A DNA stretch of 64,000 bases from Mucilaginibacter sp. (GTDB taxonomy: Bacteria; Bacteroidota; Bacteroidia; Sphingobacteriales; Sphingobacteriaceae). Every line of letters starts with the position of its first letter. Within the stretch, counting starts at the first letter, position 1. Both the position numbers and the translations under genes were made by a program. The DNA lies in the NCBI GenBank assembly GCA_030445275.1, contig JAUCSE010000086.1:1-64000 (forward strand), given 5' to 3'. The notes under the pieces are model-generated. The model worked only from the letters and a program-made list of their open reading frames with translations, had not been told where the DNA came from and did not search any database. This document shows, one piece after another, positions 1 through 8,559 of the stretch.

Positions 1-423
1 ATCGCAAGGAATGTACTCTACGCTCCGATAAGACTCTTAAATAACGGTCGTACGAAAACCTGCGGAACTCCCTTTTTTGTTCATAAAAGCGGCAAGACTC
101 AGGGATTTATGGAGAATACATCGCGAACAGCTGCCGTGACTTTCGATATTTCAAGCCTGTCTAATAGCCTTTACGGGAAAAAATGCAGGGTGGTTTATTG
201 GGACAACAAGCTGCAGAGTTGGATCCCTACAGGAATAGCCCAAATTCTCAAACACCAGCCAAAGGAAGAAGCAAAGAAAACCCCGTCCGCTACAATCACA
301 TTCAAGGACGTTGCCTCAAATGCAGTATATCGTGTTGTAAACTCCGAAATCACCCCTAAAGGAAGCGCCTATGGGAGGCCATTTATTTATGACAACGAAC
401 TGTCAAAGTTCATAGACTATTAG
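1..423 (+). CDS. C-terminal part of a truncated protein, possibly transglutaminase-like
   Basis: The reading frame is open from base 1, so this is the last ~140 residues of a gene that starts before the window. The first ATG in frame, at 109, is probably internal. The text contains a stretch like NVLYAPI followed by PFFVHKSGK and a later CRVVYWD...WIPT segment, which reminds me of the C-terminal beta-rich part of large Bacteroidetes transglutaminase-like proteins. That family assignment is weak. There are no cysteine clusters and no membrane segment in the visible part. The next gene is on the opposite strand, so this is the end of its transcript. Confidence 0.5.
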   Translation: MARNVLYAPIRLLNNGRTKTCGTPFFVHKSGKTQGFMENTSRTAAVTFDISSLSNSLYGKKCRVVYWDNKLQSWIPTGIAQILKHQPKEEAKKTPSATITFKDVASNAVYRVVNSEITPKGSAYGRPFIYDNELSKFIDY

Positions 424-700
424 CACTCCTTTTAGATGATTATCATTTTCTGCAAGGTACCGGTAGGTTCCTTTTATCCAATAAAACATGAAGAATAATG
501 CCAGACACCGCCCCAAAGGCCCAATGAAATATAAGAGCTAAACTAATCTTAACCCCCAAGATTTTTGATAGAACAAAAATCCGATTTCAAATGACAGTTT
601 CCGGGAATGTATTACTACAAAGTCTTTCTTTGAACAGCATTCGGAAAAGAGCCATTGAAATGAGCGGTCTCAAATGCGGCTTATCGTTTGCTTAAATTAG

Positions 701-1969
701 TTAATCCTCAAAAAGGTAACCACTATAAGCTAAGCCTTTGGCCACACTTTTGAAGTTGTCGCCCGAATTCAGGTTGACATGAGGGAATTTATTTTTAAAG
801 AGTTTTTGGATACTGCCTACCATAGAAGTGCCCCCGGTCAGAAAAAGACTATCTATGTTTCGTGGCGTGATGCCATTATGCAGCATAAATTCATCCAGGT
901 AGCTTGCAACTCGATCCACATCTTTTGAAATAATCTGTTCATAATCTATCAGTTGTATTTCCTCGTTTATGTTGATACTCATCTTGTGATACTTAAACAT
1001 TGCGGTATCTGCATTTGTAAGCATTATTTTTGTCTTTTCGATGGATTGAAACACGGAATAACCCAGATTATTTTCAATCAGCGTCATCAGGTTTTTAAAC
1101 TGAGGGTCATTACCTGAAAAATAATAGTAATCCTCTATATCTTTTTTAATACGCAAGCCATTAAAAAAGTTCATTTGCTCCCAGGAGCAGATATTGGTGA
1201 AAAGTGATTTTGGTACTGTTAATACTTTACCCGGAGAAGCTTCATATTGGGTGTTCTTACCGAAGTATGGCGTACCTTTCTCCCACATAAAAGTGGAATC
1301 GAAGCTATCTCCGCCCACGTAAATCCCGCCATTGGCCATCATATCGTTCTTCCTGTCTTTGCTCCCGACTTTTTCAGGATCAAGCACTAAGTAAGTAAAA
1401 TCTGTGGTACCACCGCCCAGGTCAGCTACCAATACATTTTCCTTTTTGACGAGACTTTTTTCATAGGCGAAAGCCGCTCCGATGGGCTCGAATTGAAAAC
1501 GGACGTCCGTAAAACCGGCGATCTCTGCTGCTTTATTCAACCTGGTCTGCGCTAACGTGTCTTTTTGCACATCATCGTCGTCAAAAAAAACAGGACGTCC
1601 AATCACCGCTTTCCGGCAGTCTTGTCCGATCAACCGGTCTGCACGATTTTTTAGTTCCCTTAAAATGATGGCCACTAAATCGGAGGCAGTATACCTCTTA
1701 TTTTGAATACGTGTTTCGGAGAAACTGCTTCTCGATAAGATCTGTTTAACGGACTTGATAAAGCGCCCTTTCATATTATCCGCAAGGTAGGCTGTAATCG
1801 CTTCTTCGCCCACAACATAATTTGTAGTATTTACCGCGCCCGGTTGATCATAGAAATAAATGAGCGAAGGGATAATAATGGTATTATGTATTTCTCTTGT
1901 TTCTTCGTCGTATATAGCCAGGGCCGAGTTGGTTGTTCCAAAATCAATTCCGTATAAAAATTTCTTCAT
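701..1969 (-). CDS. Hsp70-like ATPase without a substrate-binding domain
   Basis: The protein of ~422 residues has the actin/Hsp70 nucleotide-binding fold: a phosphate-1 motif GIDFGTTNSA at the N-terminus, a phosphate-2 motif DLGGGTTDF near the middle and an adenosine motif LTGGTSMVG near the end. It stops after the ATPase domain, so the peptide-binding domain of true DnaK is missing, as in YegD-type proteins. I chose the ATG at 1969 because MKKFLYGIDFG is the normal family start; the frame continues upstream to 2065 but that extension is a poor hydrophobic sequence with no family counterpart. It stands alone with no DnaJ or GrpE gene nearby. The client or role is unknown. Confidence 0.85.
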   Translation of the reverse strand: MKKFLYGIDFGTTNSALAIYDEETREIHNTIIIPSLIYFYDQPGAVNTTNYVVGEEAITAYLADNMKGRFIKSVKQILSRSSFSETRIQNKRYTASDLVAIILRELKNRADRLIGQDCRKAVIGRPVFFDDDDVQKDTLAQTRLNKAAEIAGFTDVRFQFEPIGAAFAYEKSLVKKENVLVADLGGGTTDFTYLVLDPEKVGSKDRKNDMMANGGIYVGGDSFDSTFMWEKGTPYFGKNTQYEASPGKVLTVPKSLFTNICSWEQMNFFNGLRIKKDIEDYYYFSGNDPQFKNLMTLIENNLGYSVFQSIEKTKIMLTNADTAMFKYHKMSININEEIQLIDYEQIISKDVDRVASYLDEFMLHNGITPRNIDSLFLTGGTSMVGSIQKLFKNKFPHVNLNSGDNFKSVAKGLAYSGYLFED

Positions 1970-2201
1970 ACTAGGGACATAAAGCAATAAAAATTTGAAG
2001 GGCGGCGAAAATATAAAAAAAAAGCTTACTACGGAGCCAGATATTTCTTTTTTAAGGAATTTCATGATTACAAATTAGACGAAGGGCATTAGGCATTGAA
2101 ATCGTGTACCCTGTTGCGTCACAAATTAATGTATGGCGCGAGCTGGCTGATTGTGGTAAACGCCCGGTTATGGTCGATCGTGTTTCGGGTACTGTTATAA
2201 T

Positions 2202-2236
2202 AAACCTTTACGTAAAGTTTCACATAAAGGTTTTTT
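2202..2236 (+). terminator. Terminator-like hairpin with T run
   Basis: AAACCTTTA pairs with TAAAGGTTT and the second arm runs into six T. It has intrinsic-terminator form on the plus strand, although no convincing gene precedes it on that strand. Confidence 0.4.
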
Positions 2237-2310
2237 ATAATGCCCATGTCAATAAAATACTGCGCTTAACGGCTTTTGATAAAATTACTCAATTAGGGCT
2301 TTATCTCGTA

Positions 2311-2490
2311 GACGTTCCGGGGACCTTGATCACCGTGTTCCAGAATACAGGGAAAGCAATTCCTCTACACTTTGATCATATTAAACGATTGAAGTTAAAG
2401 ATGCTTTTAGATTCGACATTACACAAACTGGTGCTCCGAGTGGCCCGGAATTACCTGGTCAAGGCCTTCGGAACCTCCATCGTTAACGCC
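2311..2490 (-). repeat. Copy 1 of a ~180-bp decayed dispersed repeat, possibly an IS4-type transposase remnant
   Basis: This stretch aligns with 14955-15132 in the same direction and with 33899-34073 in the reverse direction, at roughly 60-70% identity by eye. Read on the minus strand one frame contains GIAFPVFWNTVIK followed by PGTSTR, which resembles the region of IS4-family DDE transposases where G-I-A-x-P-x-x-W is followed by GNS-x-T-x-ER. Stops interrupt this frame, so nothing is functional. A plus-strand frame is open for 154 codons across it, but I take that to be a shadow because its third codon positions coincide with those of the minus frame. Identity as a transposase is tentative. 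Confidence 0.4.
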
Positions 2491-2519
2491 AAAACGGCCC
2501 AGCCCCTGGCATATGTAAT

Positions 2520-2559
2520 GGGCAAGCACGTTTTACGGTTGCTTGCCCTTCTTTTTTTT
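2520..2559 (+). terminator. Strong intrinsic-terminator hairpin
   Basis: GGGCAAGCA at 2520-2528 pairs with TGCTTGCCC ending at 2548, followed by a T-rich tract to 2559. It is a good Rho-independent terminator for plus-strand transcription, but the upstream sequence holds only the decayed repeat. It may be left over from a lost gene or end a short non-coding transcript. Confidence 0.55.
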
Positions 2560-2731
2560 CACTTGTAACGTATTGTTAACCTGAAAGATGAGTTGGAATA
2601 AAAAAACACTTTAGCGGTTCGGGTGAATAGATCGTCTCAATTGGGGTAGTGTTATACCTAAATAATTAGCTAGTATTTAGTCGGTAGGTGAATTGGTTCA
2701 GAGTATTCAAGCTCAAGTAATACGTGGCTGT

Positions 2732-3081
2732 TTAGCAACTCAATAAAGGGTTTGGGTAATTGTCACTTTGATCCTCGATTACATTATCCAGGCATTGAAA
2801 ATCTTTTTCAATGAGCAGATACAGCGGATCAGTGGTTTCCTCGAAGCCTTCCTTATCTGTTGTCGCCCAGCTTTCAGCCATTGCTTCGGGCATAAAAAGG
2901 GTTATTTTATTGTCTTCAAAACTGGCCGAAAGCTGATTGGAGCCATAAACCTTCAGGGCGTAAGTTAATATGCCATTACCAAAACCGTTTGCTCTTGTAA
3001 ATAGCCATCGTTCGAAAAGCGTTCCACATCTGTTTTTGTAAGCCGGTAACGTATTGAATTTCCCTTGATCCTGATTTTCAT
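2732..3081 (-). pseudogene. DUF7009-type protein with a one-base frameshift
   Basis: From the ATG at 3081 the minus strand reads MKIRIKGNSIRYRLTKTDVE, the normal start of this small Bacteroidetes family, but that frame stops soon after. The remainder of the family sequence (FGNGILTYALKVYG, then ITLFMPEAMAESW and LLIEKDFQCLD...EDQSDNYPNP) lies in the next frame. The frames meet at a run of four T on the coding strand (2981-2984). Adding one T there restores a continuous ~116-residue protein. The open frame reaching 3097 with start MHYIAHENQ is therefore out of frame at its beginning. The family has no known function to me. It may be a true inactivation or a homopolymer sequencing error. Confidence 0.7.
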
Positions 3082-3164
3082 GTGCTATATAATGCATTAA
3101 GTTTAGTGTATCTGACTAAAAATCTTTATTATCTTCAATTATAATTAATTTATATCGTTTAAAA

Positions 3165-3178
3165 ATGATAATTATCAT
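3165..3178. promoter_or_regulatory. Palindromic operator candidate upstream of nirB
   Basis: ATGATAATTATCAT is a perfect palindrome of the form ATGAT-N4-ATCAT, 199 bp before the nirB start. The same core occurs at 6764-6777 in front of the porin/transporter/nitrate reductase operon. It resembles Crp/Fnr-type sites (TGA-N6-TCA). A pair in opposite order, ATCAT-N4-ATGAT, follows at 3226-3239. Confidence 0.5.
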
Positions 3179-3376
3179 AAAAAAATGTAAAATTTAAAAC
3201 TATTAACCAATAATTTATTGTAAATATCATAAAAATGATCAAAAATTTATTTTTTATTGACTCTAGAAATTGAAATACTGAATTAATTAGTTAATATTGT
3301 TATCACAATGCTTTAAGGTCGCAACTATAATGCATTGTAAATACAGTTTTTGCTTTAACATTTAAAAAATAAAGGT

Positions 3377-5866
3377 ATGTTTCAACCAATCATCGTAGTT
3401 GTTGGCAATGGAATGGTCGGTTATAAGTTTTGTGAAAAACTATTAGCCAAATCATCACATTTCAATATCATTGTTTTTGGTGAAGAATCCCGTATAGCTT
3501 ATGACAGGGTTCATCTCAGCGAATATTTTAATGGTAAAACAGCAAGCGACTTATCACTATCTACCGAGTCCTGGTACGCTGACAACGGCATAAAACTACA
3601 TCTTAATGATCCTGTTCAGGAAATAAACCGTGTCGAAAAAATCATCCATTCCCTAAAAGGCTTTACCGTGAAATATGATTATCTGGTGCTAGCTACCGGC
3701 TCATCGGCTTTTGTGCCGGATATTCCGGGTGTTGAAAAGGAAGGGGTATTTGTTTATCGTACGATTGATGACCTTGACCTGATCAAAAACTACGCTGTAA
3801 ATGCCCGGGTTGGCGCTGTAATGGGTGGGGGATTATTAGGGCTCGAGGCGGCAAAGGCTTTGATAGATCTGGGTATTGAAGAAACGCATGTGATTGAATT
3901 TGCTCCCCGTTTGATGCCCCGGCAAATAGATTCTGTAGGTAGTGGCATGTTGTTATCCAAATTAAAAAGCCTGGGTTTAAATATTCATCTTAATAAAAAT
4001 ACGGCAGCCTTTGTCGGCGAACATAAAATTGAAGCGTTAAAATTTAATGATGATACTAGCCTGCCTATCGATATGATGGTCATTTCTGCAGGCATCCGCC
4101 CGCGGGATGAGCTGGCAAAATTGGCAGGCTTGCATACCGGCACCCGTGGTGGCATCATCGTTAACGAAAAAATGCAAACCAGTGATGAGTGTATCTTCGC
4201 TATAGGCGAGTGCGCTCTTTACGAAAGTATGATATATGGCCTTGTAGCTCCCGGCTATGAAATGGCCGACGTGGTAGCCAGCTATTTATCGGGCAACGAA
4301 AAAGGATTTTACGGCTACGACATGAGCACCAAACTTAAACTAATAGGTGTCGATGTGGCCAGCTTTGGCGATGCCTTTATCGCCGAGCCTGATTGCCGCA
4401 CTATTGTATTTGAGAATACCCATAAAGGTGTATATAAACGTATCAATATCAGTAATGATGGTAAGTATCTGTTAGGTGGTATTTTAATTGGCGATGCCGA
4501 TGCTTATAATATGCTGTTGCAAACCGTTAACAACAAGATCGCGCTGCCGCCAAGTCCTGAAGATTTGATTTTGGGTTCTAGGGGTGGTGAAGTTAACGAA
4601 GGTGCTGGTGTAATGAGTTTGCCAGATGATGCGCTGATCTGCTCGTGTGAGGCGGTGAGTAAGTCGGCTATTTGCTCGGCAGTTAACGATGGCGCCTGCA
4701 GCGTTGACGATATTAAAAAATGTACCAAAGCCGGCACCGGATGTGGCGGATGCATTCCGTTGGTAAAAGACCTGGTGGTGGGCATCATGAAAGCCAATGG
4801 TCAGTATGTTAAAAATGTAATATGCGAGCATTTTGAATACTCGCGTCAGGAATTGTTTGATCTGGTAAAAATAAATAAGGTTAAAAATTACGACCTGGTA
4901 TTAGATCATTTTGGCAAAGGCGATGGCTGTGAAGTATGTAAACCCGCGGTAGCCAGTATATTATCGAGTCTGTGGAATGATGTGATTGTAAAGCAGGATA
5001 CTATTCAGGATAGCAATGATCGCTACCTGGCCAATATACAAAAGGGTGGTACCTACTCAGTTGTGCCACGCATTCCCGGCGGTGAGATCACCCCGGATAA
5101 ATTGATCGTGATTGGACAAGTGGCAAAAAAATACGGATTATACACCAAAATAACCGGAGGCCAGCGTATAGATATGTTTGGCGCACATGTAAATGATCTG
5201 CCGGAGATCTGGGAGGAATTGATTGATGCTGGTTTCGAGAGTGGCCATGCCTATGGTAAGGCGCTGCGTACGGTTAAAAGCTGCGTAGGCAGCACCTGGT
5301 GTCGTTTTGGTTTGCACGACAGTGTATCATTTGCCATTGAAATTGAGGAGCGGTACAAAGGCATCCGCGCACCGCATAAAATAAAAGGGGGTGTAAGCGG
5401 TTGTATCCGCGAATGCGCCGAGGCGCAATCAAAAGATTTTGGCATTATTGCTACCGAAAAAGGCTGGAACCTGTACGTGTGCGGCAATGGTGGCTCCAAG
5501 CCACAGCACGCGCAATTGCTGGCTGCCGATGTTGATAACGAAACTTGTATCAAATACATCGATAGGTTCCTGATGTTTTACATCAAAACCGCCGATCCAC
5601 TTACTCGTACCGCAACCTGGCTTAATAAAATGGAGGGTGGTATGAGCTACCTGAAAAATGTGGTGATCAACGATAGTTTGGGTATTGCCGAAAAACTGGA
5701 TGAGGAAATGCAGCAACTGGTGGATACCTATCATTGCGAATGGAAAGAAGTGGTGGAAAACCCTGCTCTGCGTAAGCGCTTCGCTCATTTTGTTAATGCT
5801 CCTGAGGAGAAAGATCCTTCAGTAAAATTTGAAGCCATGCGCGAGCAGGTAAAGGCAAAGTGGTAA
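3377..5866 (+). CDS. nirB: NAD(P)H nitrite reductase large subunit
   Basis: Reduces nitrite to ammonium in the cytoplasm with NAD(P)H, through FAD, [2Fe-2S] and siroheme/[4Fe-4S]. The 829-residue length fits the family. Visible in order: an FAD Rossmann motif at about 7-15; a NAD motif GGGLLGLEA at about 148; a BFD-type [2Fe-2S] domain with cysteines at about 421, 423, 455 and 458; a second CEVC segment near 516; and the siroheme/[4Fe-4S] cysteines CVGSTWC (about 635-641) and CIREC (about 675-679). All metal ligands look intact. nirD follows 37 bp downstream. The AT-rich upstream region carries a palindrome that may bind a Crp/Fnr-type regulator. Confidence 0.97.
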   Translation: MFQPIIVVVGNGMVGYKFCEKLLAKSSHFNIIVFGEESRIAYDRVHLSEYFNGKTASDLSLSTESWYADNGIKLHLNDPVQEINRVEKIIHSLKGFTVKYDYLVLATGSSAFVPDIPGVEKEGVFVYRTIDDLDLIKNYAVNARVGAVMGGGLLGLEAAKALIDLGIEETHVIEFAPRLMPRQIDSVGSGMLLSKLKSLGLNIHLNKNTAAFVGEHKIEALKFNDDTSLPIDMMVISAGIRPRDELAKLAGLHTGTRGGIIVNEKMQTSDECIFAIGECALYESMIYGLVAPGYEMADVVASYLSGNEKGFYGYDMSTKLKLIGVDVASFGDAFIAEPDCRTIVFENTHKGVYKRINISNDGKYLLGGILIGDADAYNMLLQTVNNKIALPPSPEDLILGSRGGEVNEGAGVMSLPDDALICSCEAVSKSAICSAVNDGACSVDDIKKCTKAGTGCGGCIPLVKDLVVGIMKANGQYVKNVICEHFEYSRQELFDLVKINKVKNYDLVLDHFGKGDGCEVCKPAVASILSSLWNDVIVKQDTIQDSNDRYLANIQKGGTYSVVPRIPGGEITPDKLIVIGQVAKKYGLYTKITGGQRIDMFGAHVNDLPEIWEELIDAGFESGHAYGKALRTVKSCVGSTWCRFGLHDSVSFAIEIEERYKGIRAPHKIKGGVSGCIRECAEAQSKDFGIIATEKGWNLYVCGNGGSKPQHAQLLAADVDNETCIKYIDRFLMFYIKTADPLTRTATWLNKMEGGMSYLKNVVINDSLGIAEKLDEEMQQLVDTYHCEWKEVVENPALRKRFAHFVNAPEEKDPSVKFEAMREQVKAKW

Positions 5867-5903
5867 TACTTATAACTGTAAACAGATTAAAAGAAAGCAC
5901 AAC

Positions 5904-6260
5904 ATGGGAACTACAACTACGGTAGATATTGAATGGGTTTTAGCTTGCTATACAGATGATGTACCCGAAAACGGAGGTGCATGCGTAAAACATGGCGATG
6001 AGCAAATAGCCCTATATAATTTTTCGCGCCGCGGTGAGTGGTACGCCACACAGAATCTTTGTCCGCATAAACAGCAGATGGTGCTTTCGCGCGGCATGAT
6101 AGGCAGCACAGGCGATGATTGCACACCCAAGGTTGCCTGCCCATTCCACAAAAAAGCCTTTTCATTAATCAGCGGCGCATGCCTGACCGGAGAGGATTAC
6201 CAAATAAAAACTTACCCGGTAAAGGTTACCGATGGTAAGGTTTATATAGGTATTGTTTAG
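5904..6260 (+). CDS. nirD: Nitrite reductase small subunit, Rieske-type
   Basis: A 118-residue protein of the NirD family, partner of NirB. It has a complete Rieske ligand set: CPH at 53-55 and CPFH at 79-82. Some NirD proteins have lost these residues, so this one may hold a real [2Fe-2S] cluster. It sits directly after nirB in the same operon. The stop at 6260 is followed by a 730-bp AT-rich region, so the operon probably ends here. Confidence 0.93.
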   Translation: MGTTTTVDIEWVLACYTDDVPENGGACVKHGDEQIALYNFSRRGEWYATQNLCPHKQQMVLSRGMIGSTGDDCTPKVACPFHKKAFSLISGACLTGEDYQIKTYPVKVTDGKVYIGIV

Positions 6261-6758
6261 TTTGAATTTATAGAAAAAATATCCTGCTGGTTCAGACCAA
6301 TATTAATAAAGCGATTAGCAGTAGTTAATAAAGCAGATCCCTGCTACTGAATCACTCTCCTTAAAAGGGATCTTGTCCTTTTTAATTTTATAAGTTGTTT
6401 TATGAGCTGAAATTATCGGCGCTTATCCTATCTCAATGGGTTTTGTATAAAAAAAACAGCTATTTATGTCATGATATTTTGACTTTTTTCATTATAGTTG
6501 ATCGTATTCTCTAAAATAAATTGAATTTATAATCATAATTAATTAACACAGTAAATACAGGGTATTTTTGGTGTTAAAAATTGAATTTTGTGCATTATTT
6601 ATAAAAAATGTACAAAAATTTCAACAAAATTGATTTTAAAATTTCAATTAATCAATTTTATGTAGAATAAATTCAATAAAATTTAAATTTTCATTATTAA
6701 AATGTTATTTAATTAGTTTTTAATATATTCAAAATTAATGATTTAACAAAAAAACAAG

Positions 6759-6782
6759 TTTTTATGATTTAAATCATAAAAA
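6759..6782. promoter_or_regulatory. 24-bp perfect palindrome, operator candidate
   Basis: Five T, then ATGATTTAAATCAT, then five A form a perfect 24-bp palindrome. The core matches the ATGAT-N4-ATCAT pattern found upstream of nirB. It lies about 210-230 bp before the porin gene. A shared Crp/Fnr-family regulator of nitrate and nitrite genes is the simplest reading. Confidence 0.5.
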
Positions 6783-6918
6783 TTACAAAATAAACTTGCA
6801 ATTATTGATTCACAGTATCAATTTGGATATATTTATGACAATAAAAAGTCATTAATAAAGAAACAGCAAAAAATAAGTGCCTATGGATATAGATATTTAA
6901 TTATAAAACATAAAAAAG

Positions 6919-6949
6919 CCCTGCCGGGAGGTCGCATTCCCAGGCAGGG
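6919..6949. promoter_or_regulatory. GC-rich hairpin in the leader of the porin operon
   Basis: CCCTGCCGGGA pairs with TCCCAGGCAGGG, with one unpaired A and a short loop. It is the only GC-rich stretch in this leader. A run of six A precedes it, so on the minus strand it would look like a terminator. On the plus strand it lies 44 bp before the porin start and could act as a leader structure. No T run follows on the plus strand. Confidence 0.4.
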
Positions 6950-6992
6950 TTAAACAGTTTTCATTGCTTTAACAAATAAAAAACTATCTCAA

Positions 6993-8534
6993 ATGTACAA
7001 AAATGTATTAAACCAATACACTATTCCTGCTATTGCATTTATTATTGTTTGCTTCTCTTCTTTAAATGCAAATGCACAGCTCTCCTTTTCAGGACAATTA
7101 CGAACAAGGGGCGAATTAAGGGATGGTTATGGCACCCTGCAAACCATTGGGTACAAAGACGCAGCGTTCATTTCCCAACGAACGCGTTTAACACTTGATT
7201 ACAAATCAAGCAAACTCATTTTCCATACTACCATTCAGGATGTACGCTTATGGGGTCAGGATGCCTCGACCACCAGTATTACAGATGGTAACAAACTGGA
7301 GGTGCACGAAGCCTGGGCCGAAATTATTTTATCCAACAAAAAAGATACTTCCTTTAAATCATCCCCTCTTGATTATTTTGCTGTTAAGGTGGGCAGGCAG
7401 GAATTGGCTTATGATGATGAGCGCCTGTTGGGTAATCTGGATTGGCTGCAGCAGGGTCGCCGGCATGATGCTATTGTTTTTAAACTACTGCAAAAAGGCT
7501 GGCAGTTTGACCTGGGGGTCGCGTTTAATCAAAACTCAGATGCTATTAATTATAACGGTACCTATTATACACCGGCAAATATCCCGGCTACGGTAAAAGA
7601 CAGCAAAGGCAACCTGGTAAATACCCCTGCAAACATAATCCCCCTGATCAACAGTGCCGGTATCAGTGCAAAAAATGGTAGTCCTGTTTATTTAAATCCT
7701 CCCGGGTCCAACGCAGCTACCCAAAACTACAAAGCGCTGGAATATTTGTATGTGGCCAAAAAAATCAACAAGACAAAAATATCAGGCTTGTTCCTGGCCG
7801 ATCAGTTTAGTAAATACATACTGGATTCGGTTAAAAATACTTCGGGCACTGATGTTGGTTATGTATATGGCAAACGCTTTAACCAAACCGGGGTAAATAC
7901 CCGCTATACCACCGGCCTATTAATAAATCCTGCTTTTGGCGATAAAAACCAATTGGCGTTAACCGGTGGGTTTTACTACCAGGGCGGGCATGACCGCGAT
8001 GGACTGGAATTAAGTGCCTATATGATCACTACATCTGTAGTCTATAAACCAAACCAATTGAGCTATACCGCTGGCTGGGATTACCTGTCGGGCAATGATG
8101 CTTTTTCTACCTCAAAAACCGATCGCAGGTTTGATCCATTATATGGTACCCCACACAAGTTTTGGGGATACATGGATTACTTTTATGCAGTAAGCGGTTC
8201 TCCAACTGGTGGCTTAAGCAATCCTTATTTAAAAGTAAAGTATACCTCATCAAACAGCCGTTTTACAACTGAGCTTGCTAACCACTATTTTATGCTGGCT
8301 CAAAATCAGAAAGACATTAATGGCCAAGCGGTAAGCAAATACCTCGGTACTGAGTTCGATCTTACCACCGGTTATAAATTGAACAAGTTTACTGGTATTG
8401 ATCTGGGCCTCTCCTACATGGCGGCCACCCGCAGTATGGAGTACGCCAAAAACATCACACCTGGCACGGCTAACCTGAAGCCGGTATGGGCCTATCTGCA
8501 GATCAACATCAAACCCGAATTTTTAAATAAATAA
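6993..8534 (+). CDS. Outer-membrane beta-barrel porin, alginate-export type
   Basis: A 513-residue protein with a clear signal peptide (hydrophobic stretch at about 11-25, cut near NANAQ). The mature part opens with LSFSGQLRTRGELRDGYG and has alternating beta-barrel sequence throughout, typical of the Alginate_exp/outer-membrane porin group often found next to nitrate genes in Bacteroidetes. It begins the operon with the transporter (25 bp downstream) and the nitrate reductase, so it probably lets nitrate or another anion cross the outer membrane. The substrate is inferred from position only. Confidence 0.8.
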   Translation: MYKNVLNQYTIPAIAFIIVCFSSLNANAQLSFSGQLRTRGELRDGYGTLQTIGYKDAAFISQRTRLTLDYKSSKLIFHTTIQDVRLWGQDASTTSITDGNKLEVHEAWAEIILSNKKDTSFKSSPLDYFAVKVGRQELAYDDERLLGNLDWLQQGRRHDAIVFKLLQKGWQFDLGVAFNQNSDAINYNGTYYTPANIPATVKDSKGNLVNTPANIIPLINSAGISAKNGSPVYLNPPGSNAATQNYKALEYLYVAKKINKTKISGLFLADQFSKYILDSVKNTSGTDVGYVYGKRFNQTGVNTRYTTGLLINPAFGDKNQLALTGGFYYQGGHDRDGLELSAYMITTSVVYKPNQLSYTAGWDYLSGNDAFSTSKTDRRFDPLYGTPHKFWGYMDYFYAVSGSPTGGLSNPYLKVKYTSSNSRFTTELANHYFMLAQNQKDINGQAVSKYLGTEFDLTTGYKLNKFTGIDLGLSYMAATRSMEYAKNITPGTANLKPVWAYLQINIKPEFLNK

Positions 8535-8559
8535 ACCCTGCTATTAAAATTCAAAAATC

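Larger units (their letters stand above)
6261..6992. other. 730-bp AT-rich intergenic region
   Basis: No gene is seen on either strand. The region is extremely AT-rich and holds the 24-bp palindrome at 6759-6782 and the hairpin at 6919-6949, both listed separately. It separates the nirBD operon from the transport/nitrate reductase operon and probably holds the promoter of the latter. Confidence 0.6.

Noticed and set aside
2104..2568. 154-codon open frame on the plus strand
   Set aside because: It overlaps the decayed repeat, contains terminator hairpins and has no recognisable protein features; the minus strand gives a better explanation.
4484..4831. Open frames antisense to nirB
   Set aside because: Shadows of the nirB coding frame; similar shadows occur across all large genes here.
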